Positions 15,161 through 27,302 of a DNA stretch of 41,042 nt are shown one piece after another. The stretch is taken from NCBI GenBank assembly GCA_021785695.1, contig JAJYEQ010000015.1, forward strand, positions 1 to 41,042, given 5' to 3'. Below the pieces are notes generated by a model. That model did no database searches. It had not been told where the DNA came from and saw nothing but the letters and a program-made list of their open reading frames with translations. Every line of letters begins with the position of its first letter. The first letter of the stretch is position 1. The DNA comes from Actinomycetes bacterium (GTDB lineage Bacteria; Actinomycetota; Acidimicrobiia; Acidimicrobiales; RAAP-2). A program made the position numbers and the translations under genes.

Positions 15161-15584
15161 CGTCGCGCGCGGCGCGTAGCCGCAGCTCGGCTCGCGCCAG
15201 ACCCTCGGTGGCCAGCGCGAGGCTGGCGTGGTCGTCGGCGCTGCGCGCGGCCGCGGCAGCGGCCTCGAGGCGCTCCTGGGCGGCCTGGGCGCGCGCCACG
15301 TCGATGTCCGTGGTGCGCTCGGCGACCCCGGCGAGCAGCGTGGCGCGCGTGTCGCGCTCGGCCCCCGAGGTGACCACCTCGAAGAAGCCGCCGTGGACCG
15401 CGAAGGCCACGGGGCCGCCCTCGGTCGCGACCGTGACGACGCCCGCGACGATGTCCCCCACCGTCTCGGCGTGCTCGGGCAGGACCGTGAACTCTCCTTC
15501 GGTGGAGCGCAGCATCAGCGCCTGGGCCGCCCCGGCAAAGAGGACGGCCTCGGGCGTGACCAGCTCGACGACCAGGGACGCCAC
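15147..15584 (-). CDS. atpC: ATP synthase F1 epsilon subunit
   Basis: 145 residues. The N-terminal beta-sandwich (LVVELVTPEAVLFAGAA, then GEFTVLPEHAETVGDI, and GGFFEVV) and the C-terminal Ala-rich helical hairpin are typical. Epsilon sits on the central stalk with gamma and regulates hydrolysis. It starts at GTG 15584, two bases after the atpD stop. Last gene of the long atp operon; its 3' end overlaps the convergent CBS gene. Confidence 0.93.
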   Translation of the reverse strand: MASLVVELVTPEAVLFAGAAQALMLRSTEGEFTVLPEHAETVGDIVAGVVTVATEGGPVAFAVHGGFFEVVTSGAERDTRATLLAGVAERTTDIDVARAQAAQERLEAAAAAARSADDHASLALATEGLARAELRLRAARDVSAH

Positions 15585-15586
15585 CG

Positions 15587-17921
<2,335 letters not shown>

Positions 17922-17924
17922 GTC

Positions 17925-19451
<1,527 letters not shown>

Positions 19452-19467
19452 CCCGGAATCCTTCTAT

Positions 19468-20376
19468 TTAGTCGTTGGGCGCGTAGGAGGTGTGGAAGTG
19501 GCCCGAGGCCACCGAGTCGCGCAGGGACTGTAGGCGTCCCCGCATGGTCGCATCGAGTCGCAGGTCCCCGACCTCGACCAGCACGCCGCCCAGCAGGTCG
19601 GGCTCTTCGGCCACCTGCAGCTCGACGGCGTGACCGGTGAGCGTGGTCAGCGACCTCGACAGCGCCTCGCGCACCGAGCTGGCCAGGGCGCGCGCGCTGT
19701 GCACCCGGGCGACCCGCCAGTCACGGGCGCGCGCGACGTAGTCGACGAGGAAGTCGAGCGTGCCCACGACGTCGCGGGGCCGCCCGCCGATGACGACGTA
19801 GCGAGCCACCCGCACCGTGGCGGGCGCGACGCGGGGGCTGAGCAGACTCTCGGTGATCGCGACCCGGTCGGCCACCGGGAAGTCGCGATCGGTCAGGAGG
19901 CGACGCAGGTCGTCGTTGCCCTCGATGGTGCGCGCCCAGCCGAACAGCTCGCCTTCCATCGTGGCGAAGTCCGGCGTGGCCAGGTCCTCGAGCACCGCGT
20001 CGGCAAAGCCACCCACGCGGCGGCGCGCCTCCAGCAGCCCGAGGTTGGCCGGCATGGCCGGGGCGGCCTCGCTCAGCCGCAGGGCCAGCTGCGTGAGCTC
20101 GGCAAACGAGCGCGCGACCTCTTGGGCCGGAACCGCGCGAGCGGCGAAGAGCAGCAGGCGCACCGTGACGGCGTCGACCTTGGTGCCCAGGAGATCGGCC
20201 AGCACCGCGGCGCGCACCGGACCCGATAGCGACGTGTCGGCCAGCACCGCACGCAGGTCGCTGCGGGCCAGGACCGTCTCCTCGACGGCCTCCAGGTCCG
20301 CGACCACCGTGGTCAGGCTCGCCTCGTCCACGGAACCCAGGAGGGCGGCGGCGTAGCCTTCGAGTGCTGGCAGCAT
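19468..20376 (-). CDS. atpH: ATP synthase delta subunit, internally duplicated actinobacterial type
   Basis: 302 residues against about 177 in E. coli. The N-terminal helical domain occurs twice: about 5-100 (YAAALLGSV, DLRAVLADTSLSGPVRAAVLADLL) and about 120-220 (FADAVLEDL, DLRRLLTDRDFPVADRVAITESLL). The C-terminal part (VELQVAEEPDLLGGVLVEVGD) is the usual delta/OSCP tail. The same enlarged layout is known in Streptomyces AtpH. Delta joins the b stalk to the top of F1. It lies between atpF (2-bp gap) and atpA. Confidence 0.93.
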   Translation of the reverse strand: MLPALEGYAAALLGSVDEASLTTVVADLEAVEETVLARSDLRAVLADTSLSGPVRAAVLADLLGTKVDAVTVRLLLFAARAVPAQEVARSFAELTQLALRLSEAAPAMPANLGLLEARRRVGGFADAVLEDLATPDFATMEGELFGWARTIEGNDDLRRLLTDRDFPVADRVAITESLLSPRVAPATVRVARYVVIGGRPRDVVGTLDFLVDYVARARDWRVARVHSARALASSVREALSRSLTTLTGHAVELQVAEEPDLLGGVLVEVGDLRLDATMRGRLQSLRDSVASGHFHTSYAPND

Positions 20377-20378
20377 GG

Positions 20379-20900
20379 TCAGTTGCCTGTTCCCCGGTGG
20401 GCCTCGACCGTCAGGGCCTCGACCGCCTCGCGAATCAGGTCTTCGTGGGTGCTCTGGTCGACCTCGCGGCCGATGATCTTGGTCACCAGGTCGTAGACGA
20501 TCTGGCCGATGCGGCTCGAGGCGTCCTCGATGGCCCGCTGGCGAGCCATCGCCACCTCCTCGTGCGCCTGCTCGACGATCCGTTCGAACTCGGCCTGGCC
20601 CCGCCCGCCGGCCTCCGAGCGCACCTGCTCGGCCATGGTCTGGGCCGAGGCGACGATCTCGCGGGCCTGGTCCCGAGCCTGGGACAGCACCCGGGAGCGC
20701 TCGTCGTCGGCCGCGGCGGCCTCGGCGCGCGCCTGCTCGGCGGCCTCCAGGGACGCGCGGATCTTGGCCTGTCGCGACTCCATCGCCCGGTTGAGTGGCG
20801 GGAGGATGTACTTGGCGACGAGCACCAAGATGATCACCACCACCAGCAGCTCGACGAAGAACGTGCCGTTGGGCAGGAGGAAGACGGATGTACCGATCAT
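20379..20900 (-). CDS. atpF: ATP synthase Fo b subunit
   Basis: 173 residues: one N-terminal membrane helix (about 13-33, FFVELLVVVIILVLVAKYIL), then a long charged coiled coil (RQAKIRASLEAAEQARAEAA and onward) forming the peripheral stalk. It is not fused to delta, unlike the M. tuberculosis arrangement, where a b-delta fusion exists beside AtpF. It is separated from atpE by 68 bp that can form a stem-loop. Confidence 0.95.
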   Translation of the reverse strand: MIGTSVFLLPNGTFFVELLVVVIILVLVAKYILPPLNRAMESRQAKIRASLEAAEQARAEAAAADDERSRVLSQARDQAREIVASAQTMAEQVRSEAGGRGQAEFERIVEQAHEEVAMARQRAIEDASSRIGQIVYDLVTKIIGREVDQSTHEDLIREAVEALTVEAHRGTGN

Positions 20901-20931
20901 CGATTCGACCCTTCTCTTCGCGCGCGCCGAC

Positions 20932-20965
20932 CCCCCGGGGCCGCCGCGAACCTGCGGACCGGGGG
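20932..20965 (-). promoter_or_regulatory. Stem-loop between atpE and atpF
   Basis: CCCCCGG (20932-20938) pairs with CCGGGGG (20959-20965), and inner CCGC/GCGG can extend the fold. It lies just after the atpE stop. It could protect the atpE end of the mRNA or reduce read-through, helping the c subunit to be made in excess. The role is inference. Confidence 0.45.
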
Positions 20966-20968
20966 CAC

Positions 20969-21235
20969 CTACTGCTTCTTGAAGACGTAGACGAACACCA
21001 CCATGAACAGCAGGTTGATGAAGTACATGGCCTCCACCAGGCCCACCGTCAAGAAGAAGTACTGACGCGCCTTGTTCTCGATCTCGGGCTGGCGCGCGAT
21101 CGCGGCGATCGTCTGGCTGCCGGCCAGGCCGTCACCGACGGCGGCACCGATCGCGCCGCCCCCCAACGCCAGGCCGCCCCCGACGAGCGCCCCGGCGGTG
21201 CGGACCGCCGCCCCGATGTCTGATGGGTTTGCCAT
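20969..21235 (-). CDS. atpE: ATP synthase Fo c subunit
   Basis: 88 residues, two membrane helices: about 14-40 (glycine-rich [21 protein letters not shown]) and 58-84 ([19 protein letters not shown]). E68 is the ion-carrying carboxylate. The following residue is Ala and I see no Na+ ligand pattern, so protons are the likely coupling ion. The polar loop ARQPE is conserved. M70 corresponds to A63 of M. tuberculosis AtpE. A strong AGGAGG site sits about 9 nt before the ATG, the best ribosome site in the operon, as expected for the most abundant subunit. Confidence 0.96.
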   Translation of the reverse strand: MANPSDIGAAVRTAGALVGGGLALGGGAIGAAVGDGLAGSQTIAAIARQPEIENKARQYFFLTVGLVEAMYFINLLFMVVFVYVFKKQ

Positions 21236-21255
21236 GGTTTTTCCTCCTGGGTTTC

Positions 21256-22038
21256 CTACAGAGTGGTCGGCACCGCCGCCTCGGGAGCGGTGGGCGCAGG
21301 GGCCTCCGCGTCCTCGTGGCTCATGGCCATACCGAAGTACAAGATCGTCAATAGCATGAAGATGAAGGCCTGGATCGCCCCGATGAACAGGTCAAAGGGC
21401 TTCCAGATGATCTCGCCGAAGGGCACCACGTAGATCGGGAGCAGGGTGGTCATCACCAGGACCATCAGGCCGCCCGAGAAGATGTTGCCGAAGAGACGGA
21501 AGGTGAGCGTGATGGGCTTGGTGATCTCCTCGATCACGTTGATGGGGGCCAGCGCCGCGTAGGGCTTGACGTAGTGGCGCAGGTAGCCGCGCAGGCCCCG
21601 CGCGCGCAGCGACTCGATGTGGACCCACACGATCACCAGCAGCGCCATGGCCAGGGGAAGGTTGACGTCGCCGGTGGGCGCCGGCAGGATATCCGAGGAC
21701 ACTCCGGGCTGCAGGGCCGAGGGGATGAAGCCGATCCAGTTGGCGATCAGGATGAACAGACCCAGCGTGACGCCGATGGGGACGAAGCGGCGTCCCTCGG
21801 GCCCCACGGCGGAGTCGGCCAGCTCGCTGACCTGCTCAACCACGACCTCCCAGAACAGCTGCAGCTTGCCCGGCACACCGTCGGTGGCTCGCGCGCGCAT
21901 GCGAAAGCCCAGGGCCAGCAGGATCACGGCCGCCAGGACCGTCGAGGTGACGATGTCCACGTCGATGGTCAGCCCCAAGACGTGCACCGTGGGGTGCACG
22001 CCTACGTGGATCGCCTTCGCGGCAATCAGCAGCTTCAC
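21256..22038 (-). CDS. atpB: ATP synthase Fo a subunit
   Basis: 260 residues, several membrane helices. The essential Arg lies in the helix [16 protein letters not shown], and [15 protein letters not shown] is the final helix. The a subunit forms the half-channels beside the c ring. It starts at GTG 22038, overlapping the atpI stop (GTGA). The order atpI-atpB-atpE is canonical. Confidence 0.96.
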   Translation of the reverse strand: MKLLIAAKAIHVGVHPTVHVLGLTIDVDIVTSTVLAAVILLALGFRMRARATDGVPGKLQLFWEVVVEQVSELADSAVGPEGRRFVPIGVTLGLFILIANWIGFIPSALQPGVSSDILPAPTGDVNLPLAMALLVIVWVHIESLRARGLRGYLRHYVKPYAALAPINVIEEITKPITLTFRLFGNIFSGGLMVLVMTTLLPIYVVPFGEIIWKPFDLFIGAIQAFIFMLLTILYFGMAMSHEDAEAPAPTAPEAAVPTTL

Positions 22039-22451
22039 TCCGGTCCTCCCTGGCGCGCCACGACCCGCAGGACGTTGAGCACGAACACCACCTGGTACAG
22101 CACAAGCCCTGACACAATACCTAGTCCCAGAGGGACGCTCAGCCAGAGGAGCCCCAGCACGATCAGCGTGATGAGCGCGAGGCGCCCGGCCGTGCGCCCC
22201 CCGATCTGGCGGCGCACCGCCCGGCGCCGCTGCTCGCCGCTGACCTCGACGCGGGCGGCCTGGCGATCCAGGAGCCGCAGGTTGGCCAGCGCCAGCACGA
22301 CGCCGAGGACGACGCCGACCGCGGCCAGGGGGGGCGCGACGGCCAGGGCCACGATCGTCGCGCCGGCTCCCACCAGGACGGCCGAGACCGTGGTGCGACG
22401 CAGCAGGCGCGCCAACGTGGACGTGGGGAGATTTTCAAGCACGGTAGTCAA
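22035..22451 (-). CDS. atpI: ATP synthase subunit I (AtpI-like)
   Basis: 138 residues, four predicted helices (about 21-40, 43-60, 88-107 and 111-130) with a basic loop (QRRRAVRRQIGGR) in the middle. Position directly before atpB and size fit AtpI, which helps assemble the c ring or supply Mg2+. The longest reading starts with TTG at 22451; GTG 22442 is an alternative and neither has a good ribosome site. The sequence itself is weakly conserved, so the call rests mostly on context. Confidence 0.75.
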   Translation of the reverse strand: MTTVLENLPTSTLARLLRRTTVSAVLVGAGATIVALAVAPPLAAVGVVLGVVLALANLRLLDRQAARVEVSGEQRRRAVRRQIGGRTAGRLALITLIVLGLLWLSVPLGLGIVSGLVLYQVVFVLNVLRVVARQGGPE

Positions 22452-22455
22452 GTCT

Positions 22456-22722
22456 TTAGAGGAAACGCCGGACTTGCTTCATGACGCTCACCACGGCAGT
22501 GACCGTTGCTAACACTATCCCGATCAGCAGGCCCCACGGAGAAGACGAGAGCAGGTGGTCCACCCAGATCCCCCCGACGACCCCGACCGCCTCGATGACC
22601 GCGATCGTGGAGCCGAGCGCCGCGAACGCCCCGAGGCCCAGCATCGGGCTCTCGGGGTTCGACGCGTCACCGGGGGGCTCGTGACCCTCCTGGTCGCCGG
22701 GGTCGTCGCCGGCCGCGCTCAC
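22456..22722 (-). CDS. atpZ: AtpZ/AtpQ-like small membrane protein
   Basis: 88 residues: a polar N-terminus (about 1-28), then two helices at about 30-53 and 62-80, ending in a basic tail (KQVRRFL). The glycine-rich second half (GVVGGIWVDHLL, PWGLLIGIVL) matches the AtpZ-type partner of AtpI, thought to act with it in Fo assembly or Mg2+ transport. The start overlaps the wecA stop by 4 bp, and atpI follows closely. Confidence 0.75.
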   Translation of the reverse strand: MSAAGDDPGDQEGHEPPGDASNPESPMLGLGAFAALGSTIAVIEAVGVVGGIWVDHLLSSSPWGLLIGIVLATVTAVVSVMKQVRRFL

Positions 22723-23864
22723 CGCCGTAGGCCCGAGGAGGCCGGCGCCGCGTCGGGCTCGGACTCACCGGCCGACCGGCCCCGCCGGGGGTGGAACCAC
22801 GTCAGCAGGGCGACCAGCAAGACGGCCACGCCGAAGGGGATGGCCTCGTTGACCCGCGGCTCGAACAGCGGGAAGAGCACGAAGCCGCACAGCAGGGCGG
22901 TCCACAGCCACAGGATGATGACGGTCCGGCGGTGTCCGTGGCCCAGGCGCATCAGGCGGTGGTGGATGTGGTTCTTGTCGGGCGTGTGGAACCCCTGCCC
23001 GGAGGCCGTGCGGCGCACGAAGGCCCACGACGCGTCCAGCAGCGGCACGCCCAAGATGAACACCGGGATCAGCAGGGGGGCGAAGAAGAAGAACGTCAGG
23101 CCGCTGGCCGGCGGCGTGCGCCCGCCGATGACCATGGTCGAGGCCGACATGAGGAGCCCGAGCAGCAGGGAGCCGGCGTCGCCCATGAAGAGCCGGGCCG
23201 GGTAGAAGTTGTCGCGCAGGAATCCCACGCACACCCCGAAGGTGATCGCGGCCACCAGCGGCCCGATGTTGGTCACCGGCAGCAGGCCGAGGTCCTCGAG
23301 ACGCAGGCCGTAGACGCACAGCGTGGCCGACGCGATGGCCACGATGCCCGCGGCCAGCCCGTCGAGGCCGTCGATGAGGTTGACCGCGTTGGCGATCGCG
23401 AAGACCCACACCGCCGTGATGACCGGAAGGATCGAGGGACCCAGCACCACCAGGCCCGCGAAGGGCAGCTTGAACTGGTACATCGTCGAGCCGCTGAAGT
23501 AGAGCACCGAGGCGGCCAGGAACTGGCCCGCTACCTTGGCCGGCGCGCTCATCTCGCGGAAGTCGTCGATCACGCCCACCACGAAGATCACGCCCGAGGC
23601 GATGAGCACGCCGAGCAGCTCGTGCGACGAGGTCGCGACCATGCGCAGCGTGGGCACCGTGACCGAGACCGCTATGGCCACGCAGAGCCCGACCATCATC
23701 GCCGCGCCCCCGCCGTAGGGGGTGACCATCTGGTGGACCTTGCGCTCGTCGGGCTGGGCCGTGTAGCCCACGCGCTCGGCGATGGCGCGCGCCGGCCCGG
23801 TGCTCACCATCGTGACCAGGGCCCCCACCAGCGCGATGAACGCGTACGCCGGGAGGCTGCGCAC
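22719..23864 (-). CDS. wecA: WecA/TagO-type undecaprenyl-phosphate sugar-1-phosphate transferase
   Basis: 381 residues, about 11 membrane helices. It loads a GlcNAc-1-phosphate type sugar onto the lipid carrier; in actinobacteria this (Rfe/WecA) begins the arabinogalactan linker or related wall polymers. Motifs: VGVIDDFREM (Asp pair), NAVNLIDGLDGLAAG, RLFMGDAGSLLLG and DKNHIHHRL. GTG 23864 begins three bases after the glyA stop. The position just before the atp genes matches M. tuberculosis rfe. Confidence 0.93.
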   Translation of the reverse strand: MRSLPAYAFIALVGALVTMVSTGPARAIAERVGYTAQPDERKVHQMVTPYGGGAAMMVGLCVAIAVSVTVPTLRMVATSSHELLGVLIASGVIFVVGVIDDFREMSAPAKVAGQFLAASVLYFSGSTMYQFKLPFAGLVVLGPSILPVITAVWVFAIANAVNLIDGLDGLAAGIVAIASATLCVYGLRLEDLGLLPVTNIGPLVAAITFGVCVGFLRDNFYPARLFMGDAGSLLLGLLMSASTMVIGGRTPPASGLTFFFFAPLLIPVFILGVPLLDASWAFVRRTASGQGFHTPDKNHIHHRLMRLGHGHRRTVIILWLWTALLCGFVLFPLFEPRVNEAIPFGVAVLLVALLTWFHPRRGRSAGESEPDAAPASSGLRR

Positions 23865-23867
23865 GGC

Positions 23868-25151
23868 CTAGCTCGTGAACGACGCGTACGGGTTGAACGC
23901 GGCGCACAGCTCGGCCACCTCGCCGCGCACCTGGGCCCCCACGGCGTCGTCAGAGCGGCCCCGCAGGGCCCGCGCCATCAGCGCGGCGATCTGGGCAAAC
24001 TCGGCCTCGCGCATCCCCGTGGTCGTCTGGGCCGCCGTGCCCACGCGCAGACCGGAGGTCACGAAGGGGCTGCGCGGGTCGTCGGGGATGGTGTTGCGGT
24101 TGGTGGTGATGCCGGCGCGGTCCAGGGCCTCCTGGGCCTCCTTGCCGGTCAGGTCGGCGTCGAAGTCGCGCAGGTCCACCAGCAACAGGTGGTTCTCCGT
24201 GCCCCCCGAGACCAGGCGGAAGCCCTCGCCCACCAGGGCCGCCCCGAAGGCCTGGGCGTTGGCCACGATCTGGGCGGCGTACGCGGCGAAGGACGGCTGG
24301 GCGGCCTCGCGGAAGGCCACGGCCTTGGCCGCGATGGCGTGCTCCAGCGGCCCACCCTGCTGGCCCGGGAAGACCGCCGAGTCAATGCGCTTGGCCCACT
24401 CCTCGCGCGTCACGATCGCGCCGCCGCGGGGACCCCGCAGCGTCTTGTGGGTGGTGAAGGCCACGACGTCGGCGTAGGGCACGGGGTTGGGGTGCACGCC
24501 CCCGGCGATCAGGCCCGCCACGTGGGCGGCGTCGAACATCACCAGGGCACCGACCTCGTCGGCGATCTCGCGGAACGGGGCCGGGTCGATCCGGCGGGCG
24601 TAGGCCGTCGCGCCGGCCACGATGAGGCGCGGGCGGTGCGCCACGGCCAGGTCGCGGACGTTGTCGAAGTCGATGATCTCGCCGGGATGGTCGGGGTCGT
24701 CGCTGCGGGGGGTCACCCCGTAGGAGACGAAGTGCCAGTACTTCGAGGTGACCGAGGCCGGCGAGCCGTGGGTCAGGTGGCCGCCCTGGTCGAGGCGCAT
24801 GGCCAAGATCGTGTCGCCGGGCTCGAGGAGCGCCTGGTAGACCGCGACGTTGGCGTTGGCGCCGCTGTGGGGCTGGACGTTGGCGTGGTCGGCGCCGAAC
24901 AGCGCGGTCAGGCGCCGGCGCGCCAGGTCCTCCACCTCGTCGACGACGGCGTTGCCGCCGTAGTAGCGCCGCCCCGGGTAGCCCTCGGCGTACTTGTTGG
25001 TAAGGATCGACCCGCCGGCCGCCAGCACCGACGGGGAGGCGAAGTTCTCGCTGGCGATCAGCTGCAGCGTCGAGGTCTGGCGCGTCCACTCCTGGGCGAG
25101 GAGCGTCACCACCTCCTCGTCGCGGATCCACGCATCAAAGGGTGACGCCAC
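23868..25151 (-). CDS. glyA: Serine hydroxymethyltransferase
   Basis: 427 residues. A PLP enzyme that converts serine and tetrahydrofolate to glycine and methylene-[32 protein letters not shown] and the PLP-lysine segment [13 protein letters not shown] are diagnostic. The start (25151) overlaps the rpiB 3' end by 17 bp. No glycine riboswitch is visible, and there is no room for one. Confidence 0.97.
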   Translation of the reverse strand: MASPFDAWIRDEEVVTLLAQEWTRQTSTLQLIASENFASPSVLAAGGSILTNKYAEGYPGRRYYGGNAVVDEVEDLARRRLTALFGADHANVQPHSGANANVAVYQALLEPGDTILAMRLDQGGHLTHGSPASVTSKYWHFVSYGVTPRSDDPDHPGEIIDFDNVRDLAVAHRPRLIVAGATAYARRIDPAPFREIADEVGALVMFDAAHVAGLIAGGVHPNPVPYADVVAFTTHKTLRGPRGGAIVTREEWAKRIDSAVFPGQQGGPLEHAIAAKAVAFREAAQPSFAAYAAQIVANAQAFGAALVGEGFRLVSGGTENHLLLVDLRDFDADLTGKEAQEALDRAGITTNRNTIPDDPRSPFVTSGLRVGTAAQTTTGMREAEFAQIAALMARALRGRSDDAVGAQVRGEVAELCAAFNPYASFTS

Positions 25152-25611
25152 GGCGCTCCTCTCCCGTCGCGGTCCCCTCCAGGGACGCGATCTTGTCCAC
25201 GCGGCGCTCGTGGCGCCCGCCTTCCGGGGTGGCCTCGAGCCAGGCGCGCAGCGCCTCCTCGGCGACCGCCGGTCCCACCAGGCGTGCCCCGAAGCACGCG
25301 ACGTTGGCGTGGTTGTGCTCCCGCGCCAGGTGCGCGGAGGTCACGTCGTGGACGGTCGCCGCACGCACGCCGGGCACCTTGTTGGCCGCGATCGCCACAC
25401 CGATGCCCGAGCCGCACACCGCGACGCCCAGGTCGGCCGTGCCCCCGGCGACGGCCCGGCCCACGGCGGCGGCGAAGTCCGGATAGTCGACCGACACGTC
25501 GGGTCCGTCGGTCCCCAGGTCGACCACCTCGTGGCCCCAGGCGGCCAGTTGGGTCGCCAGGTGGGACTTCAAGGCGAAGCCGGCGTGATCCGACCCCACT
25601 GCGACGCGCAT
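25135..25611 (-). CDS. rpiB: Ribose-5-phosphate isomerase B
   Basis: 158 residues. It interconverts ribose-5-P and ribulose-5-[11 protein letters not shown] at the N-terminus, active-site Cys in [25 protein letters not shown] and the C-terminal RHERRVDKI match the actinobacterial RpiB type. ATG 25611 lies 6 nt after a TACGCT box, so it is probably leaderless. It heads the rpiB-glyA-wecA-atp gene run. Confidence 0.95.
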   Translation of the reverse strand: MRVAVGSDHAGFALKSHLATQLAAWGHEVVDLGTDGPDVSVDYPDFAAAVGRAVAGGTADLGVAVCGSGIGVAIAANKVPGVRAATVHDVTSAHLAREHNHANVACFGARLVGPAVAEEALRAWLEATPEGGRHERRVDKIASLEGTATGEERRGVTL

Positions 25612-25617
25612 GCCTGT

Positions 25618-25623
25618 AGCGTA
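25618..25623 (-). promoter_or_regulatory. -10 box of rpiB (leaderless), possibly of the rpiB-atp operon
   Basis: TACGCT ends 6 nt before ATG 25611 on the minus strand. No other gap down to atpC is large enough for a clear promoter region, so this may drive the long operon. Confidence 0.5.
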
Positions 25624-25652
25624 TCCCCCGCCCTCGCGCTCGCGGCCCGCCC

Positions 25653-25658
25653 TAGTAT
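25653..25658 (+). promoter_or_regulatory. -10 box of the carboxylase operon (leaderless)
   Basis: TAGTAT ends 6 nt before GTG 25665. It shares a 53-bp divergent gap with rpiB. Confidence 0.5.
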
Positions 25659-25664
25659 CGGCAC

Positions 25665-27302
25665 GTGCCGCGAGCGCCCTTGGCTGCCCCGATCGTGTCG
25701 CGCCTGGACGTGGCGAGCGAGTCCTACCTGCGCAACCGGAGTGACGCGCTCGAGCAGATCGCCGTCATCGACGGCTTGCTCGACGCCGCGGCCGCCGGCG
25801 GCGGTGAGGCGGCCCACGCGCGCCTGCGCGCCCAGGGAAAGCTGCCGGTGCGCGAGCGCGTGGCCACGGTCCTGGATCCCGACAGCCCGTTCCTGGAGAT
25901 CTCGGCGCTGGCCGGGTACGGCTCGGACTACACCATCGGCGGCGGCATGGTGGTGGGGATCGGCGTGATCGCGGGGACCGAGTGCGTCCTCATGGCCAAC
26001 GACCCCTCGGTGCTGGGCGGGGCCCTGACGGCCTACGCCGCCAAGAAGTGGATGCGGGCCCTGGAGATCGCCCGCGACAACCGGATCCCCTACGTCAGCT
26101 TCGTGGAGTCCGCCGGTGCCGACCTGCGCGTGGGCGAGGGTGGGGGCGGCGCCATGAACACCGCGCACTTCGCCGAGTCCGGGCGCTTCTTCTACGACCT
26201 GATCGAGCTGTCCAAGTTGCGCGTACCCACCGTCAGCGTGGTCTTCGGCTCCTCGACGGCCGGAGGCGCCTACCAGCCCGGCCTGTCGGACTACAACATC
26301 GTCGTGCGGGGCCACTCCAAGGTGTTCCTGGCCGGCCCGCCCCTGGTCAAGATGGCCACCGGCGAGGAGACCGACGACGAGACCCTGGGCGGAGCCGAGC
26401 TGCACGCGACCGTCTCGGGCCTGGGCGACTACTTCGCCGAGGACGAGCTCGACGCCCTGCGCCGCTGCCGCGAGGTGGTCAGCCACCTGAACTGGCGCAA
26501 GGCCGGTCCCGACCCCTCCTTCGTGGCCGAGCCGCCGGTCTTGGATCAAGAGGAGCTGCTCGGGCTGATCAGCCGCGACCTGCGCCAGGCGGTCGACGTG
26601 CGCGAGATCATCGGGCGCGTCGTGGACGGCTCCCGCTTCGAGGAGTTCAAGGCCCGCTACGGGCCCACCCTGGTGTGCGGCTGGGCCTCGATCCACGGCT
26701 ACCCCGTCGGGATCCTCGGCAACAACGGGGTGATCCACCCGCAGGCGGCCGAGAAGGCCGCGCAGTTCATCCAGCTGTGCAACCAGGTCGACGTCCCCCT
26801 GGTGTTCCTCCAGAACGTCACGGGCTACATGGTGGGCCGCGAGGCCGAGGCGGCGGGCATCATCAAGAAGGGCTCCCAGATGCTCAACGCCGTGGCCAAC
26901 TCCACGGTCCCCCACCTGACGGTGATCATCGGCGCGTCCTACGGTGCGGGCACCTACGGGATGTCGGGGCGGGCCTTCGGGAACCGGTTCACCTTCCTGT
27001 GGCCCACCGCCAAGATCGCGGTGATGGGGCCGCGCCAGATCGCCGGCGTGATGAGCCAGGTGCGCCGCGCCCGAGCGGCGCGCCGGGGCGAGCCCTTCGA
27101 CGAGGCCGAGGACGCGCGCATCGTGGCCCACGTGGAGGCGACCCAGGAGGAGGGCTCCTTGGCCCTGGCCGCGACCGGGGCCATCAGCGACGACGGCATC
27201 ATCGACCCGCGCGACACGCGCACGGTGCTCGGCCTGTGCCTCTCGGTGGTGCGCTCGCGACCCATCGAGGGGTCCTCGACCTACGGGGTGTTCCGGCTGT
27301 GA
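25665..27302 (+). CDS. Acyl-CoA carboxylase carboxyltransferase (beta) subunit, MCC/GCC type
   Basis: 545 residues. It transfers the carboxyl group from biotin to an acyl-CoA. The crotonase-fold halves show ESAGADLRVGEGG, STAGGAYQPGLSDY and, in the C-terminal half, NVTGYMVGREAEAAGIIKKG and IIGASYGAGTYGMSGRAF. The AGIIKKG and GASYGAGTYGM segments resemble methylcrotonyl- and geranyl-CoA carboxylases (LiuB/AtuC) more than propionyl-CoA carboxylases. The start GTG 25665 follows the TAGTAT box. First of five tightly overlapping + strand genes. The exact substrate is not determined by sequence. Confidence 0.9.
   Translation: MPRAPLAAPIVSRLDVASESYLRNRSDALEQIAVIDGLLDAAAAGGGEAAHARLRAQGKLPVRERVATVLDPDSPFLEISALAGYGSDYTIGGGMVVGIGVIAGTECVLMANDPSVLGGALTAYAAKKWMRALEIARDNRIPYVSFVESAGADLRVGEGGGGAMNTAHFAESGRFFYDLIELSKLRVPTVSVVFGSSTAGGAYQPGLSDYNIVVRGHSKVFLAGPPLVKMATGEETDDETLGGAELHATVSGLGDYFAEDELDALRRCREVVSHLNWRKAGPDPSFVAEPPVLDQEELLGLISRDLRQAVDVREIIGRVVDGSRFEEFKARYGPTLVCGWASIHGYPVGILGNNGVIHPQAAEKAAQFIQLCNQVDVPLVFLQNVTGYMVGREAEAAGIIKKGSQMLNAVANSTVPHLTVIIGASYGAGTYGMSGRAFGNRFTFLWPTAKIAVMGPRQIAGVMSQVRRARAARRGEPFDEAEDARIVAHVEATQEEGSLALAATGAISDDGIIDPRDTRTVLGLCLSVVRSRPIEGSSTYGVFRL

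Noticed and set aside
19468..20376. Duplicated AtpH as a novel fusion
   Set aside because: A long, internally duplicated delta subunit is also seen in Streptomyces, so it is lineage-typical.
25105..25160. Glycine riboswitch before glyA
   Set aside because: glyA starts inside the rpiB coding region; there is no leader that could hold one.
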